Below, one piece after another: positions 36,930-43,973 of a DNA stretch of 64,000 bases. The DNA comes from UBA6176 sp032119375 (GTDB taxonomy: Bacteria; Verrucomicrobiota; Verrucomicrobiia; Limisphaerales; UBA9464). The number at the start of each line of letters is the position of its first letter. Within the stretch, counting starts at the first letter, position 1. A program made the position numbers and the translations under genes. The stretch spans positions 1 through 64,000 of the forward strand of contig CAYSGH010000001.1 in assembly GCA_964430505.1 (NCBI GenBank), read 5' to 3'. The notes beneath the pieces were generated by a model. That model saw nothing but the letters and a program-made list of their open reading frames with translations. It had not been told where the DNA came from and did no database searches.

Positions 36930-38201
36930 TCAAGCCGTCGGCACGTCCCGCCTCGTGCCGACCTCATGCCTAAAGTCGGCCAGGGATCCGAAGTGGATCG
37001 CGCCTTGGGCCAGTCGCATCAGCTCGGAGCCATCGGACAACGCCTGAATCGCTTGGACCGTCGCGTCATCACACGGGCCGAAGCGTGCCGTCAGGATGCC
37101 CAGGAGCATCTCCCGCGCGGCGGCACAGCGGCCCTCCTCGAGGCCTTCCTGACGGCCATCTCTCCATCCTTCCTGTCTGCCCTCCTGTCTGCCCAATTGT
37201 AGGCCCTCCTCGCGGCCTTCCTCCCACACCACCGTCTCATACGGGCTTCTCATCGTCTCGTGCATGGCTTCCTCCTGCTTCTTCACTTCTCTCCGGAAGG
37301 CTACCTCCAGCTCCCTCGGCAACGCCAGCAGCCCGTGCACCACCCGCATCACACGCACCGAGTCCTCCCACCCAAGCCCCGCACCCTGCAGCTCCCGTAG
37401 GAACGCCAGCTTCGCTTCCCATCGCCCCGCCTCGTCCCCGCGCGTCCGCTGCGCCAACCGATGCGCCTGCACGATCCGCGCCACCGGGCTGCCCGCTGCT
37501 AGCCACGGCCCCAGGTCCACGTCCCGCAGCTTGCACGCCGCGTACTCCAGGCTCAGCCGCACCGGCCCCACCTCCTGCACGTACGGCCCCGGACGCCACC
37601 CCGGTTCGTCGTCGGCCAGCACCACCAGGCTGATCGGATGCTGGCCGAAGCGGTCGTAGATGCGGTAGTGGTATCGGAACATGCGCCGGGGGAGCGTGGG
37701 ATCTCGCTGGGCCTGGATCTCGAAGTGGATCAAGAGCAGCGCCTCGGTGCCGTCGCGGCGGGTGACCTGGACGAGCTTGTCGGCACGCAGGTCGCCGGCC
37801 TCGGAGTCGGGCACGATGGCCTGCAGTTCGCTGTCGAGGAAGGCGACCGGCCTTGACCAGTCCACGAGGGCGGCGACGTCGCCAAAGAGCAGCTCGATGA
37901 GGGCCGGAAGGTAGAACTCGAGGGTCAACTTCCAGGGGGTATCGAAGCGGTTGGATTGGCTTTTCAGGAGGCTGGTATCGGCGACGCATGGCGGGGAGGC
38001 AAATGTGGGTGAGGTCCTTGGGCGTGGCGCATCCCGAGGCACAGCCCATCCATCGGACACGAGCCCGTAACCGGGCTGCGGGAATGGCCTAGGCCTCGTC
38101 GCAGGCTGGGGTTCATCCGGCCAAGTCGTACGGGTTCGGCCTGCAGCCCGACCGGCTTGGGATGCCCGAGACCGGACATCCAGGGCCGGCCCTTTTGTCA
38201 T
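36930..38201 (-). CDS. Rpn/transposase-31-like PD-(D/E)XK nuclease
   Basis: From about residue 86 the protein matches the Rpn-type family: FDTPWKLTLEFYLPALIELL, DWSRPVAFLDSELQAIVPD, RADKLVQVTRRDGTEALLL, then IHFEIQAQRDPTLPRRMFRY and ISLVVLADDEPGWRPG. The core has the PD-(D/E)XK pattern with E-x-Q. The C-terminal tail is made of short EGR/GRQEG repeats (EGREEGLQLGRQEGRQEG), which are common in the family. The N-terminal 85 residues show no relation to anything; family members usually start just before FDTPWK, where no ATG or GTG exists in frame. The start (38201) is therefore uncertain. These nucleases are linked to recombination and mobile DNA. Confidence 0.72.
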   Translation of the reverse strand: MTKGPALDVRSRASQAGRAAGRTRTTWPDEPQPATRPRPFPQPGYGLVSDGWAVPRDAPRPRTSPTFASPPCVADTSLLKSQSNRFDTPWKLTLEFYLPALIELLFGDVAALVDWSRPVAFLDSELQAIVPDSEAGDLRADKLVQVTRRDGTEALLLIHFEIQAQRDPTLPRRMFRYHYRIYDRFGQHPISLVVLADDEPGWRPGPYVQEVGPVRLSLEYAACKLRDVDLGPWLAAGSPVARIVQAHRLAQRTRGDEAGRWEAKLAFLRELQGAGLGWEDSVRVMRVVHGLLALPRELEVAFRREVKKQEEAMHETMRSPYETVVWEEGREEGLQLGRQEGRQEGWRDGRQEGLEEGRCAAAREMLLGILTARFGPCDDATVQAIQALSDGSELMRLAQGAIHFGSLADFRHEVGTRRDVPTA

Positions 38202-38421
38202 GGGGGCCGGCCCGCCTTCCGGCACCCGCGGCCCCGCGACGTCCGCGGTTCGCAGCACCCGCCTTCATCCCTGGAAGTTCCGCCTTCGTTGCGAGGAACA
38301 GGGCCTTCGTCACTTCCGCGTCGGAGAATGGACCCGTCGCCCTAGGTTGCTCGCAGATCGACCGCACGCCATCGGGCGCCTGGCCGACAGAAACAGAAAA
38401 CTCGGTAACAGCAGGAAGCAC

Positions 38422-39120
38422 ATGAACACAAAGCTCAACCTCCCCCTCGGGCCCGTGGCCCTCGCCGCAGCGGTTTTCGCAACCACAGCCACGTCCACGT
38501 TGTTCGCCGCCGAGGGCGGCCGACACGCCGGCAAGGAACACGGCGGGCCTCGCCCGGGCCGGTCCATCCCGGCTGAACTCACGTCAAGGTACGATGCCAA
38601 CGGCGATGGCCAACTCGACGAGACCGAGCGGGCGACGCTCGATGCCGACATCCAAGCGGGGAAGATCACGCCGCCGGGGCGGCGAGGCACCGGGCATCCT
38701 CGTGGCCCGGGCGGCCCGGACGCCCGCGGCGAGCAAGGCGGCCCGGGACGCCGCGGGGCGGGCGGGCCGCCTCCCGGGCTGGTTGCCAAGTTCGACGCCA
38801 ACGGAGACGGACAACTCGATGCCGCGGAACGCGAGGCGCTGCACAACGCCGTGAAGTCCGGGGACGTCGAGCCGCCGCGCGGCGGCCGCCACGGGCGCCC
38901 GGGCGGGCACCCAGGCGGCGCGGATGACGAGACCACCGGACGCCGTGCAAAGATGCGGGAGAAGTTCGATGCCAACCATGACGGAGTCCTCGACGAGGCC
39001 GAGCGCAACGCCATGCGTGAGGCCCGCCGCGCGAGTGCGCCGCCGGTCCCGCCGCCCGCCGGGCAAGCGGATCCGTCATCGACGGGGCCTGCCGTGATCC
39101 GCAAGGGCCGCCGGAACTAG
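38422..39120 (+). CDS. Exported EF-hand protein
   Basis: A 232-residue protein with a signal peptide (residues 1-30, ending TLFAA). It has three EF-hand calcium-binding loops of the form D-A-N-x-D-G-x-L-D-x-x-E (first at residues 58-69), joined by Gly/Pro/Arg-rich linkers. The C-terminus is Pro/Ala-rich. The start ATG follows GCAGGAAG at suitable spacing. A strong terminator follows, so it is separate from the histidine kinase gene downstream. Calcium binding in the periplasm or outside is likely; a biological role is not established. Confidence 0.88.
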   Translation: MNTKLNLPLGPVALAAAVFATTATSTLFAAEGGRHAGKEHGGPRPGRSIPAELTSRYDANGDGQLDETERATLDADIQAGKITPPGRRGTGHPRGPGGPDARGEQGGPGRRGAGGPPPGLVAKFDANGDGQLDAAEREALHNAVKSGDVEPPRGGRHGRPGGHPGGADDETTGRRAKMREKFDANHDGVLDEAERNAMREARRASAPPVPPPAGQADPSSTGPAVIRKGRRN

Positions 39121-39138
39121 CGCGCATCGTTCCTCACC

Positions 39139-39180
39139 CCCGCCCGGGAGGATGCCGTCCCCCTCCCGGGCGGGTGTTTT
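39139..39180 (+). terminator. Rho-independent terminator after the EF-hand gene
   Basis: A 13-base-pair stem (CCCGCCCGGGAGG with its exact complement at 39162-39174) with a ten-base loop is followed by TGTTTT. It starts 18 bases after the EF-hand gene stop and 40 bases before the histidine kinase start. Confidence 0.9.
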
Positions 39181-39219
39181 CTGGCCACCGAGCCTCGTCC
39201 AAGGCACAACCCACGGGTC

Positions 39220-40443
39220 ATGGATCGCGCCTCCATCCTTCGCAGCCTTCCTCGCTGGTCGTTGATCAGCGTCGGCGTGTGGACGGCGCTCGGGGTGGTC
39301 CTGGCCGCACAGTTGGTGATGTCCAGCTCGTGGGAATGGATGCCGGCCGCGCGTTGGGTGGCGAGGGATTGGGCGCCCTGGGTTGTCCTCACGCCGTTCG
39401 TCCTCGCCCTGGGGTTCCTGTTCCCCATCGAAAAGGACCGTTGGTGGCTCTCGGCGTCGCTGCACCTCACGGCCGCCGTCGGCGTGGTACTGCTATGCGA
39501 CGGCGCGCAGCGTTGGTTGCCTTCACCCCATGCGCCGCCCATGCCCGGATTGCCCTCCGGACCCGGCGGCCCGCCCGACGGACGCGGCGCGAGGCCGCCG
39601 CCCCGCGATGGAGACATGCCACCACCCCGGCGCGATGGGCCGTCTCGCGGCCCAGGCAACGGCCGCAGGGCACGCATGTTGGGGCTCATGGGAGGCGCGT
39701 TCTCCATGAGGGCACGCCTGAACTTCCCCCTCTATTGGGTGTTGGTCAGCGTCGCCCACGCGCTCCTGTTCCATCGCCGCGCCCAGGAAAGAGAGCGGCG
39801 CGCCCTCGAGCTGGCCGCCAGCCTGGCGGAGGCCCGCCTCCAGGCGCTGCGCATGCAACTCCAGCCCCACTTCCTCTTCAACACGCTCAACGCCATCTCG
39901 ACCCTCGTGCACGAGAACCCCGACGCCGCCGACGACATGATCGCCAGCCTCAGCGACTTCCTCCGGCTCACCCTCGCGCGCGGCGACCAACCCGAGCAGT
40001 CCCTCCGCGAGGAACTCCTCTTCATCGACCGCTACCTCGCCATCGAGCGCATCCGCTTCGGGGAACGGCTCGTCGTCCGCCAGGACATCGACCCCGCAAC
40101 GCTGGACCTTCGATTGCCCGCGCTGATCCTCCAGCCCCTGGTCGAGAACGCCGTCCGCCACGGGCTCGAGCCCCGTCCCGGGCCAGGCCTCCTCACCCTC
40201 GCCGCACGCCGGGAAGGGCCCGACCTCGTGCTGCGTGTGGCGGACAACGGCATGGGAATCGCCTCCGAAGGGCCCAGCCGCGAGGGCGTCGGCCTGTCCA
40301 ACACGCGGGCACGCCTTCGCGAGCTGTACGGCTCCGGGGCGACACTCCAGCTCCTCAAAACAGCCGGCAGCGGAACGACCTGGGAAGTCCGCCTGCCCGC
40401 GTCTCGGTTCGTCGCATCGCCCCCTGCCACCCAAACCGCATGA
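39220..40443 (+). CDS. LytS-type sensor histidine kinase
   Basis: A 407-residue membrane kinase. About four hydrophobic segments are seen (residues 15-35, 52-70, 78-95, 168-185), with a proline/glycine/arginine-rich loop (residues 105-150) between the third and fourth. The kinase core has the phosphoacceptor His217 in LQPHFLFNTLNA, then ENAVRHGLE for the ATP-binding N box and VADNGMGIAS for the G box, as in LytS/YehU proteins. Its stop overlaps the response-regulator start by ATGA, so the pair is translationally coupled. The signal sensed is unknown. Confidence 0.93.
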   Translation: MDRASILRSLPRWSLISVGVWTALGVVLAAQLVMSSSWEWMPAARWVARDWAPWVVLTPFVLALGFLFPIEKDRWWLSASLHLTAAVGVVLLCDGAQRWLPSPHAPPMPGLPSGPGGPPDGRGARPPPRDGDMPPPRRDGPSRGPGNGRRARMLGLMGGAFSMRARLNFPLYWVLVSVAHALLFHRRAQERERRALELAASLAEARLQALRMQLQPHFLFNTLNAISTLVHENPDAADDMIASLSDFLRLTLARGDQPEQSLREELLFIDRYLAIERIRFGERLVVRQDIDPATLDLRLPALILQPLVENAVRHGLEPRPGPGLLTLAARREGPDLVLRVADNGMGIASEGPSREGVGLSNTRARLRELYGSGATLQLLKTAGSGTTWEVRLPASRFVASPPATQTA

Positions 40444-41219
40444 AGATCCGCGCCGTCGTCGCCGATGACGAACCCCTGGCACGCGCCCGCCTCCGCGCCT
40501 TGCTGGCCAAGGAACCGGACGTCCAACTCGTGGCCGAGTGCGCCGACGGCGACGTCGCGGTCGCCGCCGTCCGGGAACATCGTCCCGACGTGCTGTTCCT
40601 GGACGTGCAAATGCCCGGGAAGGATGGGTTCGGCGTGTTGGCGGCGCTGGCGGGCGATCCGCTGCCCCAGGTCATCTTCGTCACCGCCTTCGACCAGCAC
40701 GCCCTCAAGGCCTTTGATGCCCGCGCGATCGACTACCTGCTCAAGCCGTTCAAGCAGTCCCGGTTCCACGAGGCTGTTGCCCGCGTCCGCGACCGCATGG
40801 CACGCCCTCCCGCCTCCGGCGACGACCTTGCCCGCCAGTTGCGCGACCTGCTCGCCGAGGCTCGCCCCACCGCAGCCGCTGCCCCAGCCCAAACGTTGCA
40901 TCGCCTCGCCGTGAAGGTGAACGAGCGAACCCTCTTCGTGCGCGTCCCCGACATCGACTACCTGGAGTCCGCCGGGAACTACGTCGTGCTCCACTGCGGC
41001 AAGGAAAACCACGTCATCCGCGAGACCATGGCGACGCTCGAGGCGCAGCTTCCGCCCGGGTTCCTGCGCATCAGCCGGTCCGTCATCGTCCACCTCGACC
41101 GGGTCAAGGAACTCCAGTCCATGACCGCAGGGGAACACGTCGTGCTGCTGCGCGACGGGCGCACGCTGGCCATGACGCGCGGCCTGCGCGAGGTGGAGGA
41201 GAAGCTGCGATTCGGATAA
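40440..41219 (+). CDS. LytTR-family response regulator
   Basis: A 259-residue regulator. The receiver domain has acidic residues DDE at the start, phospho-accepting Asp55 in VLFLDVQMPGKDG, and Lys in YLLKPF. The C-terminal LytTR DNA-binding domain has IDYLESAGNYVVLH, LPPGFLRISRSVIVHLDRV and the ELQSMTAGEHVVLLRDG region. It overlaps the kinase gene by four bases. The gene converges on the DabB-like genes, 39 bases apart. Targets cannot be assigned; the carbon-uptake locus and the EF-hand gene are candidates by position. Confidence 0.95.
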   Translation: MKIRAVVADDEPLARARLRALLAKEPDVQLVAECADGDVAVAAVREHRPDVLFLDVQMPGKDGFGVLAALAGDPLPQVIFVTAFDQHALKAFDARAIDYLLKPFKQSRFHEAVARVRDRMARPPASGDDLARQLRDLLAEARPTAAAAPAQTLHRLAVKVNERTLFVRVPDIDYLESAGNYVVLHCGKENHVIRETMATLEAQLPPGFLRISRSVIVHLDRVKELQSMTAGEHVVLLRDGRTLAMTRGLREVEEKLRFG

Positions 41220-41258
41220 GCCAACCCGCTTGTTCCGGCCGAGGCTTGCCCGAGCCCC

Positions 41259-42629
41259 TCAGTGGCTACGCCCGGCCGCCGGCGCATGGAACTCCGGCGC
41301 CTTCCAACGAATGACGGAGGTCGGGAACAACCCGCCCGCCAGCAGGAACACGAGGCACGCCACCAACGGCCATCGCTCGCGCGGCAACAGGTCCGGGACC
41401 GCCACGGCGTCCCGGGGGCGAACCCCCAGGAAGAGGTGCGTGAAGGCGCGGAACACGGCGATGGCGTTCAAGGCGGACGTCACCACCAGCGTGAGGCCCA
41501 TCGCGAACGAATGCTCGGTGGTCCCGCTGAAGACGAGGTCCTGCGAGCAGTAGCCGAGCGTCCCGGGCAACCCGGCCAGCGTCAGCGCGAAGACGAGGAA
41601 GAAGGTCGCCAGCCGCGGGGCGGACACCGCCAGGCCCGGGGCGCGCCGCGACCAGTCCAGACCGGGCAACCGCGCCTGCATGGCGCGCAGCGAGGCCATG
41701 AGGCCCGACGACGCGGCGGCGACGGTGAGCCAGTGAACGAGCGACCCGGTGAAGCCCTCCTCGTTGCCCACGATCACCCCGCCAAGGACCAGCGCCGACT
41801 GCCCGATGAACAGGTAACCCAACAGCCGCCGCGGATCCTTCTCGAACAAGGCCCGCAGGCTGCACAGCACGGTGGAGGCAATGATCGCCCAGGAGAGGGA
41901 GTCCACCACCCACGTCGGCACGCCTTGGGGGCCCAGCTCGAAGCGGAGCAGCAACAGGCTTCCCAGCCGCCCGTTGAACGCCACCGCGAGCCACGCCAGC
42001 GGCGCGTCCTGGAACATCCGCACCACCCAGCCATGCAGCGGGAACAACCCCTTCCTCGCCACCACGGCGACGAGCACCAGCAACCACGGCAACGGCCCGG
42101 CGGCCTGCCCGGCCGTCCCTGCGCCCGCCGCGCCCGCGAGGGCCAGCGCCGCCGTGCTCCCCACCATCGGCAGCAACCAGTGACGCCCGGATCCCGTCAT
42201 CGCCCTTCGCCCCACCATGAACGGGAGCGCCGTCAACGCCCAGCCCAGCCCCATCGCCAAGGGGTTCGTCGAGGCATGGGCCAGGAGGTTGGACCCGCAC
42301 AGGAAGACCGTCCCCTGCGTCACGCCGTCCGTCACGTCGCGCGCCGGGGCCGCCACAACCATCAACGCCGTCATGCAACACAGGGCCAGGACAATCCAGC
42401 CGTCGGCCCCCTGCAACGCCAGCATCGGCAGCCACGGGTCCGCGAACGTGCCGCCCGCGCCGCCCGCGACCGCCACGAGTGCGCCCGCCATCAATCCGGC
42501 CGCCGCCACGCCCGCGCCCGCCGCCAGGCCGCGTCGTATTCGTTGGCCGCCCACCGGCAGGGATCCCGCCAGCAAGGCCACGAGTGCCGCCGAAAGAAAT
42601 GGAAAGGGTAGGATGGACTGGGGATTCAT
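41259..42629 (-). CDS. Second NuoL/NuoM-like membrane subunit of the Dab-like locus
   Basis: A 456-residue membrane protein with about 14 hydrophobic segments of the proton-conducting membrane transporter family. The core ARKGLFPLHGWVVRMFQDAP near residues 191-210 keeps the helix-7 lysine (Lys193) in the family's PLHxW context. But the helix-5 glutamate of NuoL-like proteins (normally W-E-L-V-G) is replaced: Trp130 is followed by Ala131 (GLGWALTALP). It overlaps the upstream NuoL-like gene by four bases and is last in the dabA operon. It may be a structural half of a split or duplicated DabB; this is inference. Confidence 0.82.
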   Translation of the reverse strand: MNPQSILPFPFLSAALVALLAGSLPVGGQRIRRGLAAGAGVAAAGLMAGALVAVAGGAGGTFADPWLPMLALQGADGWIVLALCCMTALMVVAAPARDVTDGVTQGTVFLCGSNLLAHASTNPLAMGLGWALTALPFMVGRRAMTGSGRHWLLPMVGSTAALALAGAAGAGTAGQAAGPLPWLLVLVAVVARKGLFPLHGWVVRMFQDAPLAWLAVAFNGRLGSLLLLRFELGPQGVPTWVVDSLSWAIIASTVLCSLRALFEKDPRRLLGYLFIGQSALVLGGVIVGNEEGFTGSLVHWLTVAAASSGLMASLRAMQARLPGLDWSRRAPGLAVSAPRLATFFLVFALTLAGLPGTLGYCSQDLVFSGTTEHSFAMGLTLVVTSALNAIAVFRAFTHLFLGVRPRDAVAVPDLLPRERWPLVACLVFLLAGGLFPTSVIRWKAPEFHAPAAGRSH

Positions 42630-43963
42630 CGTTGGGACTCCTCCGGGCGCGGCCCGTTGCCGGGCGAGCCGGTTGGCGTGTCGGCGGCGGCGGGCTCCAG
42701 CAACGCAAGGCCCTCGGCCAACCGTTTCAAGGGGGTCACCATCGCCCGCGAAAGGATGGCCTCGTAGAAGCCCGCGCCCAGCGCCACGCGATACAACCAA
42801 AGCTGCAACGGCCGCGGCACCAGCGCCTCCAGGTGCTCGCCCGTGGGAGCCAGCTTCCCGCCGGCCGCCGCGTGCACGTGGTGATGCTCGTGCAGCAGCG
42901 ACGGTGCCCGCAGGAACTGCGCCGTCCGCACGATGGCATGGCCCGTGATGTGGAACGCCGCCACCCCCGTCCAGCCCATCCCAATCTCGACGAAGATCAG
43001 CCCCAGCTGCGTCTGCGTCGCGTGGGCCAGCATCGTCTTCGCGTCGTTCGCGCTCCGGTGCAGCAGCGTCCCCAGCAGCGCCGAAGCCGCTCCCAGGGCC
43101 ACCAACGTGCCCGCCGCGACGCCCGACGCCCGAATCAACGGCTCCGCCCGCAGCAGCAGGAACGCCCCCAGGTGCACCGAAACCGCCCCGTAGAAGATCG
43201 CGCTCGACGGCGTCGGCCCCTCCATTGCCCTCGGCAACCAACCGAAGAACGGTCCCACCGACGACTTGCCGCACGCCGCCATGATCAGCAGCAGAGCCGT
43301 CGTGGTCACCTTCCAGGACCCCTCGGGCCACGGGGCGTTCTCCGGAAGGTGCAGGTGCGCGAACTCAATCCCGCCAAACCACAGGTGCCCCAGCATCACC
43401 GACGCCACGAGGAAAATGTCGGCGACGCGGTAATACCCGTACACCCGCAGCGCGTTGCCCACCGGCTCCGGCCTTTCCTGGAAGAATCCAATCAGCAGCA
43501 CCGACGTGATCCCCACCAGCTCCCAGCCCGCCATCAGCAGTTCCACCGAGCCCGCCGCCGCCACCAGGAACGCGCCAAACCCGAAGAGGTTCAGCAGGTT
43601 GAAGTAACGGTGAAAGCCCGGGTCGCGGTGCATGTAACGACCCGAGAAGGCGGCCACCACGCCCACCAGTAACGACGCCAGCCAGAGCAGCGGGACGGAC
43701 AACCGGTCGAACAACAGCTCCACCCCGAAGTGCGCGTGCGCCGTCGCAAACCAGTCGCCCAGCCGGAGGTCGAGGCTCGGGTCATGGAGGAACAAGAGGC
43801 GCGCCGCCTCGGCCGAGAAGACGAGGAAACACAGCAGGTAGGCGGCCTTGGTGAGGCGGGAGACGAGCGGCTCCGGGGCCTTCAGGCCTGCCAACCAAGC
43901 CAGGCCCGAGACGAGGAACAGCAGGCCAGGCAACGCCAGCGCGAGGACGAGAAGTGGTTTCAC
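42626..43963 (-). CDS. NuoL/DabB-like proton channel subunit
   Basis: A 445-residue membrane protein of the NuoL/MrpA family. The channel residues are kept: Glu148 in GWELVGITSVLLIGFFQ and Lys233 in AACGKSSVGPFFGWLPRAM, then EGPTPSSAIFYGAVSVHLG. In DabAB systems such a subunit passes cations to drive CO2 hydration by DabA. No ATG lies near the start; GTG at 43963 gives the first helix and leaves 10 bases after the dabA stop. It overlaps the next gene by ATGA. A complex I subunit is excluded by context: no other nuo genes are present. Confidence 0.88.
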   Translation of the reverse strand: MKPLLVLALALPGLLFLVSGLAWLAGLKAPEPLVSRLTKAAYLLCFLVFSAEAARLLFLHDPSLDLRLGDWFATAHAHFGVELLFDRLSVPLLWLASLLVGVVAAFSGRYMHRDPGFHRYFNLLNLFGFGAFLVAAAGSVELLMAGWELVGITSVLLIGFFQERPEPVGNALRVYGYYRVADIFLVASVMLGHLWFGGIEFAHLHLPENAPWPEGSWKVTTTALLLIMAACGKSSVGPFFGWLPRAMEGPTPSSAIFYGAVSVHLGAFLLLRAEPLIRASGVAAGTLVALGAASALLGTLLHRSANDAKTMLAHATQTQLGLIFVEIGMGWTGVAAFHITGHAIVRTAQFLRAPSLLHEHHHVHAAAGGKLAPTGEHLEALVPRPLQLWLYRVALGAGFYEAILSRAMVTPLKRLAEGLALLEPAAADTPTGSPGNGPRPEESQR

Positions 43964-43973
43964 GTTGGAAAAT

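Noticed and set aside
41259..43963. Respiratory complex I (nuo) fragment
   Set aside because: No other nuo subunit is present, and the genes are joined to a DUF2309 gene, which indicates a Dab system.
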